Positions 54,515 to 63,844 of a DNA stretch of 64,000 bases are shown here, one piece after another. A program made the position numbers and the translations under genes. Under the pieces are notes generated by a model, which was given only the letters and a program-made list of their open reading frames with translations, was not told the origin of the DNA and did not search any database. Positions within the stretch are counted from its first letter, which is position 1; each line of letters opens with the position of its first letter. The stretch comes from an uncultured Bacteroides sp. (GTDB lineage Bacteria > Bacteroidota > Bacteroidia > Bacteroidales > Bacteroidaceae). Location: positions 1,311,946-1,375,945 of the forward strand of contig NZ_OY780936.1 of the NCBI RefSeq assembly GCF_963675905.1. Reading direction: 5' to 3'.

Positions 54515-55150
54515 TTATGATTTATTCAATTCAGCAATCAGTTTGTATCTGAATTCGTTGGCATTCAGCATTGCATTATAACCATCAAAATAAAAATAAG
54601 TACTGTATATCTGTTTCCCTTCATTCCATTCAATCGATACAAAGCAAGAATCTCTTTTAATTTGCTTTTTGAAAGCCAGCGCAAACGGACCTAAAAGCAA
54701 TATTCTATGAGCCGTAACTTTCTCTTCAACAGTTGAGGTATCTTCTAAATCAATATTTGTAACTGAATCTACAGGAATAGAAAACTTTTCAGCCGGTAGG
54801 TATACATTCGCCGGCCTTACATAAAATGCAAACTCTTTCGGTGTTCTTCTAAAGACAAGCGAATGTATTATCTCTGTTGCAGAAGGATGTCCGCCTATAT
54901 AAGTTCCACTTTCAAAGAAATCTCTTGCAGACAAACCTTGCCTGTTCAATATATGTTCTGCCACATCTTCACGTCTTTTTTTATTGCTATATACAACGAA
55001 CAAGACGACAAGAGCAAAGATTGCAGCACCTAGAAGAAGGGAATACAAAATAAAATTGTTATCGCTATGAACTATCAACCGATAAGCATTACAGGATGGT
55101 AGTGTTAAAATACTTATAGCCATGAACACATAGATGATATGTTTTCTCAT
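54515..55150 (-). CDS. Lipoprotein with one membrane helix, unknown
   Basis: This 211-aa protein has the lipobox LPSC near residue 20, then a membrane helix (about residues 36-59). A soluble domain of beta strands follows, with FAFYVRPANVYLPAEKFSIPVDSV and LLLGPFALAFKKQIKRDSCFVSIEW. The strand pattern recalls PH-like membrane-associated domains. I do not recognise the family. It is alone, with the palindrome pair downstream. Confidence 0.6.
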   Translation of the reverse strand: MRKHIIYVFMAISILTLPSCNAYRLIVHSDNNFILYSLLLGAAIFALVVLFVVYSNKKRREDVAEHILNRQGLSARDFFESGTYIGGHPSATEIIHSLVFRRTPKEFAFYVRPANVYLPAEKFSIPVDSVTNIDLEDTSTVEEKVTAHRILLLGPFALAFKKQIKRDSCFVSIEWNEGKQIYSTYFYFDGYNAMLNANEFRYKLIAELNKS

Positions 55151-55296
55151 AACAGATTGGATTTAAGGATTAATCGCAATACTCTATCTATCAGTTCATT
55201 TTATAACAATTTTAAGATTCTTTTATATCATTTAATTATAATAAATTAACATTAATTATATTATCACTCTATTCAGCCTCATCAAAGGGTGATTTA

Positions 55297-55590
55297 TCAT
55301 ATCTGCCTGATAGCATTAACCTTATGCTCCATTTGTTCTTTCTTGCCGAGCTTATTATCAAACGTAGCAGTACAATAAATACGTTTAGTACTTTCTTCCA
55401 GGATGGCATTTGCCTTCGAGATTACCGACAGACATTCATCCATCGTATCACATTCTACAATAGTGCCCATTGAAGTCAGCTGACTTTTATAAGGCAAAGC
55501 ATCAATCATATCAATTACCTTCTTTACGTAAAGGCTCACATGTTCTCCCTTATCCATGGGAAAAATAGCAAAATTCATAACTACAGACAT
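55297..55590 (-). CDS. MTH1187-family thiamine-binding protein
   Basis: This 97-aa protein of the MTH1187/YkoF type has a ferredoxin-like fold: MNFAIFPMDKGEHVSLYVKKVI, then TSMGTIVECDTMDECLSVI. Family members bind thiamine or related compounds. It is not next to the thiS operon but may belong to the same nutrient network. It is short and full length. Confidence 0.82.
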   Translation of the reverse strand: MSVVMNFAIFPMDKGEHVSLYVKKVIDMIDALPYKSQLTSMGTIVECDTMDECLSVISKANAILEESTKRIYCTATFDNKLGKKEQMEHKVNAIRQI

Positions 55591-55679
55591 AGCTTAATTA
55601 TTTTAATTGTTAATTAATAGACAAATATCGCAATATTATTCTTACTTTGTCATTATCTAACATGCTAAAAATGTGTGAT

Positions 55680-56108
55680 ATGAATAAATCAATTCCATCT
55701 GTTGAAGAACTAGAAAAAAAAGTTTTTAAAATTGCACAGGATTCTATTGTTATTGATAAAACCACCAACGAATTTATTGATAACAATTATGGCAATCTTG
55801 ATTCTTTTGAAACGTTAGTTGTTTATTATAGATCTATTATTGTAGACGATACTACTTTTCTGGAGAACTATATTGAAGGGGTGATTGAACTGGCTTTTGA
55901 TAAGCTAAGCGATAAAGAGAAATATATATTCTATAACAGTCCCTACGGAATAATTGATGAATTTGAATGTATTGACACAGGAGATAACAGTGTAATCTGC
56001 TCAAGCGAATGGCAAATTACCGAAAGGCTTATCTCTAATTTTAAAGAATACGTAGGGTTCTACGAAAATGAACGTATAAGGTTCTACCAATATAACGGTT
56101 ATGTATAG
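55680..56108 (+). CDS. Hypothetical protein
   Basis: This 142-aa acidic soluble protein is predicted mostly helical, with no signal or recognised motif. The ATG at 55680 gives a leader of about 25 nt after a -7-like TTACTTTG at 55642-55649; an ATG at 55662 is an alternative. The end abuts an IS3 remnant, so the native 3' context may have been changed by that insertion. The function is unknown. Confidence 0.55.
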   Translation: MNKSIPSVEELEKKVFKIAQDSIVIDKTTNEFIDNNYGNLDSFETLVVYYRSIIVDDTTFLENYIEGVIELAFDKLSDKEKYIFYNSPYGIIDEFECIDTGDNSVICSSEWQITERLISNFKEYVGFYENERIRFYQYNGYV

Positions 56109-56109
56109 A

Positions 56110-56395
56110 TACCAAAAGTAGCTTAAGGACAGAGGAATCATTAAAAGTATGTCTCCTAAAGGTAACTGTCTGGACAATGTAATGATGAAAAATTTCTTTG
56201 GATTAATGAAGAATGAACTGCTTTATATTAATAAATTCAGTTCCATCGAAGACTTTGAAGAAGAACTAAGAAAATATATTTGGTGGTATAACAATAAAAG
56301 AATTAAGCTTAGATTAAAAGGTATGAGCCCGGTACAATACCGAGCTCATACAAATATAAATTAATTATTAAAAGTCTAACTTTTAGGGGCACTTC
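56110..56395 (+). pseudogene. IS3-family transposase remnant
   Basis: The last 85 codons of an IS3 orfB-type transposase remain, read from about 56110 as YQK, a stop, then LKDRGIIKSMS and GNCLDNVMMKNFFGLMKNELL. The tail YNNKRIKLRLKGMSPVQYR is the usual C-terminal motif. An in-frame TAG at 56119 and the missing N-terminus show it is dead. A right-end-like sequence GTCTAACTTTTAGGGGCACTTCA follows at about 56373-56395. The left end is lost. Confidence 0.85.
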
Positions 56396-56484
56396 AAAGT
56401 TTCATATAAGCCCTTTAATAGAATTTTATAGGAAAAGCGGCTATTCTGATCCGTTATTCTATCTCCTGACATAGTTCATCTCAA

Positions 56485-57876
56485 TCATTTTATTTTTCTT
56501 GAATACCAATCCCAAATTTTATCAAGTGCTTTGGGAGAGAAAGTCTCTTCTATCACTCCATACTCTGCAGGCATTCCCGTTTTGCATTCCTGAAAAAGAT
56601 GATTCAACGGATATATGCTGACAGTTTCAACATTTCTGTTTCCACCTTTATTCAATGCTTGTATTATTCCATCCAGATTCTCTTCTGCACGAACCTGTCT
56701 GTCTTTTGTTCCATTCAAAGCTAATACAGGGCATTTCACCTTTACTAAATAATCAGCCGGATTGGTAAATAAGAAAGAACGGAACCAGGGATCCATAAAA
56801 CGAGTAATCATACTATTGATGAAGACATCTCCCTGTTTTGTGTCAAATTTAAGAATAGAACAAATATCTTGTTCCTTTTCTTTATAAAACTTCTGTAATT
56901 GAGAACGGGCACTTTCTCCGGGATATTGACGCAATATATCGGCACTTCCTTTATGGATCTTTGCTAAAGCTTGCTTAGTTTCTTCTGAATAAGAGTCTCC
57001 AAGTAAATCTCCACCTTGTTGAATCAGAATCTTTTCACCAGATAAACCCGGTCCGGCCAATAAAATAATAAAGGCAATCTTCTTATCGGTGGAAGCAACC
57101 ATTGGAGCAATAATACCTCCTTCGCTATGCCCCATCAATCCTATCTTCTTTTTATTGATATCTTTTCGTGTTCTTAGATAAGCAACTGCAGCCTCAACAT
57201 CCTTAGCAAAATCGGCAGATGTAGCACCTTTATATACACCACCCGACTTTCCAAACCCACGGTCATCAAAGCGTAGCACGGCTATGCCTTTACGGGTAAG
57301 GTAATCTGCTATAATCCAGAAAGGTTTATGATCAAATATCTCTTCATCACGATTCTCGGCTCCACTGCCTGTAATCATAACTACAGCCGGATACTTGCTA
57401 TTCACTTTTCCCTTTGGAAAGGTCAACGTTCCTGCTAACGAAATACCATCTTTTGCATTTAGGAATGTTACATCCTCTACGTTATAAGGAAACGGTGCCT
57501 TTGGTTCTTGTGGACGATTTCTTTTTAGCGCTCCCTTTTCAAGATCTAAAGGGAAAGACATGCCCATCTGTTTAAATGTTCCTTTTAAGGACTTACCATC
57601 CCATTTACCCGAATATTCAGCTTGTAGCGGAGTTAAGGTAACATTTAGCAGTGAATCTTTAAACGTAACACTTGTTATTGGAATTCCTTTTGCCGACTGA
57701 TCCGGACTATCCATAGTTCCTGTATACAAACCATTATTACAATTAAAATGAAAAACTAAAGTCAGTTTGGTTCCCTGAACTTCAAGTTTGCCGTTCCAGT
57801 CTCCTGCTATCTCCTGTGCACAGACGCTGAGAAAATTCCATACTAACAAAAAAAGGAATAAGGTTCTTGTCTTCAT
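56485..57876 (-). CDS. Secreted alpha/beta hydrolase, copy A
   Basis: This 463-aa exported protein has a signal peptide ending at CAQE. An N-terminal lipocalin-like or DUF3471-type region follows (IAGDWNGKLEVQGTKLTLVFHF, about residues 22-130), then an alpha/beta hydrolase fold with the nucleophile elbow GHSEGG, the early motif ITGSGAENRDE and a late Asp/His pair. It is a paralogue of the gene at 59896. It is divergent from the His/Arg-rich gene at 58094. The substrate is unknown; esterase or peptidase activity is possible. Confidence 0.88.
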   Translation of the reverse strand: MKTRTLFLFLLVWNFLSVCAQEIAGDWNGKLEVQGTKLTLVFHFNCNNGLYTGTMDSPDQSAKGIPITSVTFKDSLLNVTLTPLQAEYSGKWDGKSLKGTFKQMGMSFPLDLEKGALKRNRPQEPKAPFPYNVEDVTFLNAKDGISLAGTLTFPKGKVNSKYPAVVMITGSGAENRDEEIFDHKPFWIIADYLTRKGIAVLRFDDRGFGKSGGVYKGATSADFAKDVEAAVAYLRTRKDINKKKIGLMGHSEGGIIAPMVASTDKKIAFIILLAGPGLSGEKILIQQGGDLLGDSYSEETKQALAKIHKGSADILRQYPGESARSQLQKFYKEKEQDICSILKFDTKQGDVFINSMITRFMDPWFRSFLFTNPADYLVKVKCPVLALNGTKDRQVRAEENLDGIIQALNKGGNRNVETVSIYPLNHLFQECKTGMPAEYGVIEETFSPKALDKIWDWYSRKIK

Positions 57877-57978
57877 AATATTACGTTTTTTTCTAAAATT
57901 TAAAATTACAAAATATTTTTGAAAACATAATCATTTAATCTTTAAATAGTTGCCCCAAAAAAAGTAGTTATTCTCTTT

Positions 57979-58045
57979 TTAGGGAAATTCCTATTAAAGA
58001 TTGGGGAATATCTTTAGCCGATAGAATTTTCTCATCTTATTTTTG
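57979..58045 (+). promoter_or_regulatory. Operator plus -7 element of His-rich copy A
   Basis: TTAGGGAAATTCCTAT (57979-57994) is nearly palindromic and is followed by an ATTGGGGA block. TATTTTTG at 58038-58045 is a TAnnTTTG -7 element. No -33 TTTG is seen, so activation is likely. The same arrangement is at 61381-61445. Confidence 0.65.
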
Positions 58046-58093
58046 TGACATAACAAAACAGACCAGATATTAAACTAAAAAAAATTAAGCGTT

Positions 58094-58459
58094 ATGAAGA
58101 AGATCATTTTATCATTAATTGCCATTATAATGGTATCAATGAGTTCAGCTTGCATGGCTTCCAATAAGGGTAAGCATCATCACAAAGGTAATCGCACAGA
58201 AGTTATTGTGATACATGAAAACAATAGAGGCAGAGACTACAGAGGCAGAGATCATTATATCCGTCACGACAATAGAAGATATGACGGTTACAGAAATGAA
58301 AGGTTTTGCCAGGAAAGAGATCATAGAGTTAAATGCAGAAAGCACAGATGTTATGACAGATGCTATGATTGCAGACATCATCATCACAACAAAGACGCTG
58401 TAGTAGCAGGTGCAGTTCTTGGAACAGCAGCTCTCGTTCTATTGAATTCCGGTCATTAA
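58094..58459 (+). CDS. Small secreted His/Arg-rich protein, copy A
   Basis: This 121-aa protein has a signal peptide ending near SACMA. The rest is rich in His, Arg and Asp (KGKHHHKGNRTEV, HHHHNK) with scattered Cys and Tyr, and closes with a hydrophobic AVVAGAVLGTAALVLL segment. The His clusters could bind metals or heme, and the final segment could anchor it in a membrane. No family is recognised. It is paralogous to the gene at 61494, each divergent from a hydrolase. Confidence 0.7.
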   Translation: MKKIILSLIAIIMVSMSSACMASNKGKHHHKGNRTEVIVIHENNRGRDYRGRDHYIRHDNRRYDGYRNERFCQERDHRVKCRKHRCYDRCYDCRHHHHNKDAVVAGAVLGTAALVLLNSGH

Positions 58460-58568
58460 GGATCACCAGAAAAGTAAGGATCACCAGTAAAAGTACGAGG
58501 GTGATGCATCTATGATGGCAAGCCTAAACAAAAAGGACTTGATATTCTACATCTCATATTTTAATATA

Positions 58569-58616
58569 AATCTGCGGTTAACGATTCGTTTTACATCGTT
58601 ACCGCAGATTTTTTTC
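58569..58616. terminator. Terminator after His-rich copy A
   Basis: AATCTGCGGTTAACGAT pairs with ATCGTTACCGCAGATT (58595-58610), followed by seven Ts. Confidence 0.8.
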
Positions 58617-58760
58617 TGATTAAACATATTAATTACTTTTAGAAAGAGAAGAAGCACAAAGTATTTGTCCTCATAAAAGCTTTAAACGTTTACCAAAAAG
58701 CAATGGGCTGAAGAAAATTCAAAAACTACTTCCCCAGCCTCAGCTCCCATTTATAAGCGA

Positions 58761-59678
58761 TTATTTCTTTATCCGATAGCAGATAAGAGTATCAATCGGC
58801 GTATTATTCAGGGTGGTTATCTGAACGAACATATCGGGTCTTTTAAACTCGAATTGGGTTTTCAGCTTTGCTTGTTCCGGGTCAGAGGAATCTTTAAAGG
58901 GAACTGCCTCACATATTTTGCTTGAAGTAAACCGCGATACAAAAACCATTGGGTGAGATCCTTTATAAATTTCGGTTTCAATAAATGTATCGGTGCTTTT
59001 ATCATATACATTAAAAACTTTGGCTTCCACTACTATTTTCTTCTTCACCAAAACCTTGAAGTTACCTTGAATTTTACTATTGGAGTATTTTCCTATCCAC
59101 ACAAAAGTACTGTCTTTACTTAGTTTGCCTTTCCACGTTCCCGCAAACTGCCTAAACAGTTTTATCTGGTTAAGATCTCTTTTTTTGTTATCATTCACAG
59201 TCTTCTCTACCGTTGATTCTACTCCGTATAGAATCTGCCATCTTACATCAATTCGTTTAAAGACAAAAAACAGAACTCCCTTATCTACCAGGATGTAATG
59301 TCCGTCTTTATAGTCTGTGCGACTCTTTATCTTTGCCGTATACAGTACTGTTGAATTATCAAGAATCTCATATTTTTCGTCCAGTATATTAATTTCCTGC
59401 CCTTCCTGAGTTTTAAAGAGAGGTTTAAATATAGAAATACAATCTTCGTAGGTTAAAACATGGCCATTATAAATGTACCTGAATTCAGGAGAATAGTTCA
59501 TTGTTTTCATTACCAGACTAAAATTTGTTTGCTCGCAACCTACAAAGAACATATTCACTATCTTCTTTACCTCTTTCTTTATTATGCCTTTTTCGGCTTC
59601 GGAAACAGTTTTTTCCTTACTTGTGCAGGAGAATAAAGTGGTAACAAACAATATCCAGAATAGAAGTTTTGTTTTCAT
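58761..59678 (-). CDS. Lipoprotein with NTF2-like domain
   Basis: This 305-aa lipoprotein has the lipobox LFSC near residue 18. Residues of about 30-160 look like an NTF2/SnoaL-type cone fold (VGCEQTNFSLVMKTMNYSPEFRYIYNGHVLTYEDC to VRWQILYGVESTVEK). The C-terminal half has a lipocalin-like strand pattern beginning FAGTWKGKLSKDS, similar in style to the first domain of the flanking hydrolases. It lies between the two duplicated hydrolase pairs and has no second copy. The function is unknown. Confidence 0.72.
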   Translation of the reverse strand: MKTKLLFWILFVTTLFSCTSKEKTVSEAEKGIIKKEVKKIVNMFFVGCEQTNFSLVMKTMNYSPEFRYIYNGHVLTYEDCISIFKPLFKTQEGQEINILDEKYEILDNSTVLYTAKIKSRTDYKDGHYILVDKGVLFFVFKRIDVRWQILYGVESTVEKTVNDNKKRDLNQIKLFRQFAGTWKGKLSKDSTFVWIGKYSNSKIQGNFKVLVKKKIVVEAKVFNVYDKSTDTFIETEIYKGSHPMVFVSRFTSSKICEAVPFKDSSDPEQAKLKTQFEFKRPDMFVQITTLNNTPIDTLICYRIKK

Positions 59679-59832
59679 AGTTCCCTGATTTATTAAGTGT
59701 TATGCTAACAAAGATATCATTTAGATGGAATAATAATGTATTAATATCAGAATCTTTTCACTTTAACAAACAGAAAGGTTGGTTGGTTTTATCTGTGAGC
59801 TTAATTATGCAATCCGTAAAAGTATAAAACGC

Positions 59833-59860
59833 AAAAAAGGCTCCTTTTACAGAGCCTCTT
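59833..59860 (-). terminator. Terminator of hydrolase copy B
   Basis: AAAAAAGGCTC (59833-59843) pairs with GAGCCTCTT (59852-59860); on the minus strand it is followed by Ts. Confidence 0.75.
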
Positions 59861-59895
59861 TGCATTTTATATAAGTGAGCTAACTAGCTTAGAAT

Positions 59896-61278
59896 TTATT
59901 TTGTAACATCTGAAATAAACTTTCCAATTAGTTCAAGTGCTTGTGGAGAGAAAGTCTGCTCAATACTTGCATACTCAGAAGTCATTCCTGTTTTACACTC
60001 CTGAAACATGTGATTCAAACCTATAATACTCATTGTCTGGAAATTCTTGTTTCCGGCTATTTTGAGCGCTTTCCTTATTTCAGTAAGATTGATATCTGCA
60101 TTAACCTGTCTGTCTTTTGTACCATTCAGAGCCAGAACCGGACAATGCACTTTAGTGAGATACTTTACGGGATCTAAAAAGAGGAAACAGCGAGACCATG
60201 GATCCATAAATTGTTTTATCATCCCATTTATATAATCCTGCTGATGATCTACCGGAACTTTATGATAAGCAAATACACTGTCATTGTTGTTTTTAAAGTA
60301 CTTTTCTAACTCTGCACGAGCAGATTCTCCGGGATATTGAGACAGAATCTTAAAGCAATCAGCCGGAACTTTAACCAATTTCTCCTTTTCAGCTTCGGGC
60401 ATAGAATCGCCGGCCAAGTCTTTAGTTTGCTGTATTATGATCTTATCTCCCGTAACACCCGGTCCGGCAAGTAATACGATGAAAGAGACATTCTTATCGG
60501 AAGAAGCAACTATCGGAGCTATTATACCTCCCTCGCTATGCCCTACCAATCCAATCTTCTTTTTGTTGATTTCTGTTCTGCCCTGAAGATAATTAACGGC
60601 AGCCTGCACATCAGTAGCAAAATCGGTTGTTGTAGCTCCCTTAAAAGCACCTCCTGATTTTCCTGTACCTCTGTCGTCGAAGCGTAAAACGGCTATACCA
60701 TGGCGGGTAAGATAATCGGCAATAACAAGAAAAGGTTTATGCCCGAAGAGCTCTTCATCACGGTTCTGCGGACCACTGCCTGTAATTAATACCACAGCCG
60801 GATATATGCCCTTTTCTTTTGGATAAGTGAGGGTTCCGGCAAAGGTAATACCAGCTTTCTCATTCTTGAAAGTCACCTCTTCAGCCTGGTAAGGAAAAGG
60901 AGCTTTCGGCTCCTGCGAACGGTTTACCACAATTTCTCCGGCTTCAAGATCGAGAGGGAAAGTCATCCCAGCTTGCTTAAATGTACCTTTAATTGCTTTC
61001 CCATCCCATTTGCCGGAATAATCAATCATCATGGAAGTCATCTGCACATTAACCAGAGAGTCTTTGAAGGAAACATTCGTGAGGGGTATCCCTTTTACTG
61101 ATTGATCCGGACTATCTAAAGTTCCTTTATACGCTCCGTTATCGTTTTTAAAATGGAATACCAGGTGCAACTTCGTCCCCTGAACGTTAAGCACTCCATT
61201 CCAATCGCCTACTATGTCCTGAGCAAATATGCCTAAAGAACAGAATATAAATAAAAACGAAATAATTCCTTTTCTCAT
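59896..61278 (-). CDS. Secreted alpha/beta hydrolase, copy B
   Basis: This 460-aa paralogue of the gene at 56485 keeps the same design: a signal peptide ending near FAQD, the DWNGVLNVQGTKLHLVFHF N-terminal domain, ITGSGPQNRDE, the GHSEGG elbow and the late NGTKDRQV and LNHMFQECKTGM regions. The ATG at 61278 (MRKGIISF) is preferred over a longer start. Copies A and B are similar across their full length. Divergent from His-rich copy B. Confidence 0.88.
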   Translation of the reverse strand: MRKGIISFLFIFCSLGIFAQDIVGDWNGVLNVQGTKLHLVFHFKNDNGAYKGTLDSPDQSVKGIPLTNVSFKDSLVNVQMTSMMIDYSGKWDGKAIKGTFKQAGMTFPLDLEAGEIVVNRSQEPKAPFPYQAEEVTFKNEKAGITFAGTLTYPKEKGIYPAVVLITGSGPQNRDEELFGHKPFLVIADYLTRHGIAVLRFDDRGTGKSGGAFKGATTTDFATDVQAAVNYLQGRTEINKKKIGLVGHSEGGIIAPIVASSDKNVSFIVLLAGPGVTGDKIIIQQTKDLAGDSMPEAEKEKLVKVPADCFKILSQYPGESARAELEKYFKNNNDSVFAYHKVPVDHQQDYINGMIKQFMDPWSRCFLFLDPVKYLTKVHCPVLALNGTKDRQVNADINLTEIRKALKIAGNKNFQTMSIIGLNHMFQECKTGMTSEYASIEQTFSPQALELIGKFISDVTK

Positions 61279-61380
61279 ATAAGTAGATTTATAATTTAAT
61301 TGAATACGAAGATAAAACAAAGAATAATGATATGAATCAGATTTACAATAAAAATATTCCGATTATTGATTCATTTCATA

Positions 61381-61445
61381 TTAGGGAAATTCCTATAAAA
61401 CATTGGGGATTATCTCTGCAAAGGATATTCTCCTCGCTATATATT
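61381..61445 (+). promoter_or_regulatory. Operator plus -7 element of His-rich copy B
   Basis: TTAGGGAAATTCCTAT (61381-61396) and an ATTGGGGATTATCT block, then TATATTTG (61438-61445). Spacing between operator and -7 is within 2 bp of copy A. Confidence 0.65.
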
Positions 61446-61493
61446 TGTTGCATAACAAAAAACTAGATTACTAATTCACTAAAACGAGTATTT

Positions 61494-61871
61494 ATGAAGA
61501 AGATTTTTTTATCATTAGTTGCCATTATAATGGTATCAATGAGCTCAGTTGCTATGGCAGGACACGGAAATAAGCACCACCACAAAGGTTCAAGAACAGA
61601 GGTTATTATAAGCTACGAAAACGGAAGAGATTGTGATTGCCACGATTACTACAGAGATGAAAGAGACTGTGACCGTTATGCATATAGAGATAACAGAAGG
61701 TATGATGATTACAGAGACTTGCGTGAAGAAAGAGAACGCGAAAGGAGATACAGAGAAGATCAATGCAGAAGAGAGAGATACGAACACAGACGTCATCATC
61801 ACAACGATGGTGCTAAGGTAGCCGGAGCAATCTTAGGAGCTACTGGTCTTATCTTACTTGCTACTCATTAA
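61494..61871 (+). CDS. Small secreted His/Arg-rich protein, copy B
   Basis: This 125-aa paralogue of the gene at 58094 has the same signal peptide region (MKKIFLSLVAIIMVSMSSVAMA), GNKHHHKGSRTEVIISYEN, an Arg/Glu/Asp-rich middle (REERERERRYRED) and an AGAILGATGLILL tail. It differs from copy A in the middle, where repeated Asp-Cys replace several His. It has its own strong terminator. The function is unknown. Confidence 0.7.
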   Translation: MKKIFLSLVAIIMVSMSSVAMAGHGNKHHHKGSRTEVIISYENGRDCDCHDYYRDERDCDRYAYRDNRRYDDYRDLREERERERRYREDQCRRERYEHRRHHHNDGAKVAGAILGATGLILLATH

Positions 61872-61904
61872 TATTTTTCCAGACTAAACTACAACTAAAC
61901 CATG

Positions 61905-61950
61905 TGCGGCAAACAGTATATGATCCTCATATAGTTTGCCGCATTTTTTT
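61905..61950 (+). terminator. Terminator after His-rich copy B
   Basis: TGCGGCAAAC (61905-61914) pairs with GTTTGCCGCA (61934-61943) with further pairing inside, followed by Ts. Confidence 0.85.
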
Positions 61951-62002
61951 ATTCTGCATTTGTAACCAACAGAGTAATAATCTGAATCAAGAAACCTGGT
62001 AT

Positions 62003-62815
62003 CTATTTCCAGAAAGAGAAGAAGTGATGAACCGGACCATGCCCCTTTCCTATCTCATAACCGGCTCCATGCAATATGGCCTGATTCATATATTCCTTTG
62101 CCTTTCTCACGGAATCATCCAAAGAGAAGCCATGAGCCAGAAAAGAAGCTACGGCCGAGGATAATGTACACCCCGTTCCGTGTGTGTTTCGCGATGCTAT
62201 TCTTGACGCTTTTAGTTCAAGAGCCTCCCCCGTTTCAGCATTGTAAAAGATATCAGTAAGCTCATTATCGGATAGATGTCCCGCTTTTAGTAGCACCGAA
62301 ACCTTATTGTTGCATGAAAGACTCTTTATAACCGCCAGCATATCTTCCTTGCTTTCTATTTTCTGTCCGGATAAAACCTCAGCTTCAGGGATATTGGGAG
62401 TGATGATTCTTGTTAGCGGAATTAATTCATGCTGTAGAATACGGACAGCCTCCTGTTTTAGTAAATCATCACCAGCGGTTGCAACCATCACCGGATCGAG
62501 CACTATGTTACGGATATTATAGGGAGCTAATGCTTCCTTTACCGCCAATATCAGTTCTGAAGAGTGAAGCATTCCTATCTTTACAGCATCGGCACCAATA
62601 TCACTAAGAACAGATTCTATTTGTCCTCTCACGAAAGAGGCAGGTATAGGATGTACTCCCTTCACCTCAAAAGTATTCTCGTCTACTATAGCCGTAATGG
62701 CCGACATGGCATAGCAGCCGCATGCCGATATTGTTTTTATATCTGCCTGAATACCTGCGCCTCCACTTGGATCACTTCCAGCAATGGTTAAGACTCTCTT
62801 ATATTGTTTCGACAT
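62003..62815 (-). CDS. thiD: Hydroxymethylpyrimidine/phosphomethylpyrimidine kinase
   Basis: This 270-aa kinase phosphorylates HMP and HMP-P for thiamine synthesis. It shows the ribokinase-like start VLTIAGSDPSGGAGIQADIKT, then GCYAMSAITAI, DPVMVATAGD and the late GTGCTLSSAVAS anion-hole motif. The ATG at 62815 is preferred; the upstream extension is not family-like. It lies on the strand opposite to the thiS operon and just after the acetyltransferase gene. Confidence 0.94.
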   Translation of the reverse strand: MSKQYKRVLTIAGSDPSGGAGIQADIKTISACGCYAMSAITAIVDENTFEVKGVHPIPASFVRGQIESVLSDIGADAVKIGMLHSSELILAVKEALAPYNIRNIVLDPVMVATAGDDLLKQEAVRILQHELIPLTRIITPNIPEAEVLSGQKIESKEDMLAVIKSLSCNNKVSVLLKAGHLSDNELTDIFYNAETGEALELKASRIASRNTHGTGCTLSSAVASFLAHGFSLDDSVRKAKEYMNQAILHGAGYEIGKGHGPVHHFFSFWK

Positions 62816-62826
62816 ACTTTTAAGGT

Positions 62827-63309
62827 TCAAATTTCCTTCATCATCCATATTCCACAGTAGCAATGCCCGCTGTTTCCCAGAGGAGCTTTGAGGTACGAAA
62901 ATCCCATTCGCTCATACAAGCCAACAGCTCCGCTTAGCTCGTCCATGCTTTCTAGATAGACTTTTGAGTAACCGGTTTCTTTGGCGTAATTCAGGCATTT
63001 GTCTATTAGCTGTTTACCTATTCCCTTTCCTCTTGTTTCGGGAAGCAGATAGAGCTTTACCAGCTCTGCAGTATCCTGTGGTAAACCCTTTGTGGGATAA
63101 ATCCCTCCGCCACCAAGCACTTTATTGTTTTCCTCGTCCCAAACCACAAAGTATGTGCTTTTGTCGGCTTTAAAGATTTCACTTAAATAGTTTATCTCAT
63201 CGTCATAATAGACCGTACCCGGATGATTGGCACCAAATTCCTCTAATGTTGTGCGAATAATATTTGCCAAAGCTTTATTATCCTCTTCCTTAATATTTCT
63301 GATTACCAT
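62827..63309 (-). CDS. GNAT-family N-acetyltransferase
   Basis: This 160-aa acetyltransferase has the acetyl-CoA loop LLPETRGKGIGKQLI and the later GLYERMGFSYL motif. It is 11 bp upstream of thiD on the same strand, so the two are probably cotranscribed. The acyl acceptor is unknown, and a link to thiamine is not implied by sequence. Confidence 0.88.
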   Translation of the reverse strand: MVIRNIKEEDNKALANIIRTTLEEFGANHPGTVYYDDEINYLSEIFKADKSTYFVVWDEENNKVLGGGGIYPTKGLPQDTAELVKLYLLPETRGKGIGKQLIDKCLNYAKETGYSKVYLESMDELSGAVGLYERMGFSYLKAPLGNSGHCYCGIWMMKEI

Positions 63310-63483
63310 AAAACTACACCATTTGATTGATTATAAATAAGAAACAGCCGATAGAAATAGCTATTAATTTACCGCAAAAGTAGTCGATTTATTTTTAGAT
63401 TATCACTATTCCAAGCAATTCTTAAAATAAAAATAACAGAAAACAGTTGGATTATTCATTCTTTTTTTAGTTACTTTGCAGCC

Positions 63484-63570
63484 GTAAAGACAAAGGGGTG
63501 CCCCACGGAGGGCTGAGATTATACCCGTTGAACCTGATGCAGTTAGTACTGCCGTAGGAATTGTTGCAAA
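63484..63570 (+). promoter_or_regulatory. TPP riboswitch (THI element) of thiS operon
   Basis: The conserved THI-box parts are all present: GGGGTGCC, GGCTGAGAT, ACCCGTTGAACCTGAT and TAGTACTGCCGTAGGAA. It lies about 75 bp upstream of thiS and would turn the operon down when thiamine pyrophosphate is high. A -7-like TTACTTTG lies just upstream at 63471-63478. Confidence 0.95.
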
Positions 63571-63643
63571 GCTTATTTATTATTTCTTTCCTCACCGCAC
63601 GCTTTTGTATTTACGCATTTACATATCCTTAAAAAACGTAAGT

Positions 63644-63844
63644 ATGAAAGTTCAAGTAAACAACAAGGAGACAGAGCTTCAATCGCAGTCTTCAATCAAG
63701 CAAATGGCTTTATCAATGGATCTTCCCAAGGCGGGTGTGGCAATTGCCGTGAACAACAAAATGGTTCCACGCACGGAATGGGATCAGTTCATCCTGAACG
63801 AGAATGATCAAATTGTGATAATCAAAGCTGCTTGTGGAGGATGA
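63644..63844 (+). CDS. thiS: Sulfur carrier protein ThiS
   Basis: This 66-aa ubiquitin-like sulfur carrier ends in Gly-Gly (KAACGG), the residue pair that is adenylated and thiocarboxylated for thiazole synthesis. The ATG at 63644 (MKVQVNNKETEL) follows the riboswitch. It overlaps the next gene by 4 bp. Confidence 0.94.
   Translation: MKVQVNNKETELQSQSSIKQMALSMDLPKAGVAIAVNNKMVPRTEWDQFILNENDQIVIIKAACGG

Noticed and set aside
61904-62164. 86-aa plus-strand ORF overlapping the end of thiD
   Set aside because: It begins in the terminator of the His-rich gene and is antisense to thiD.
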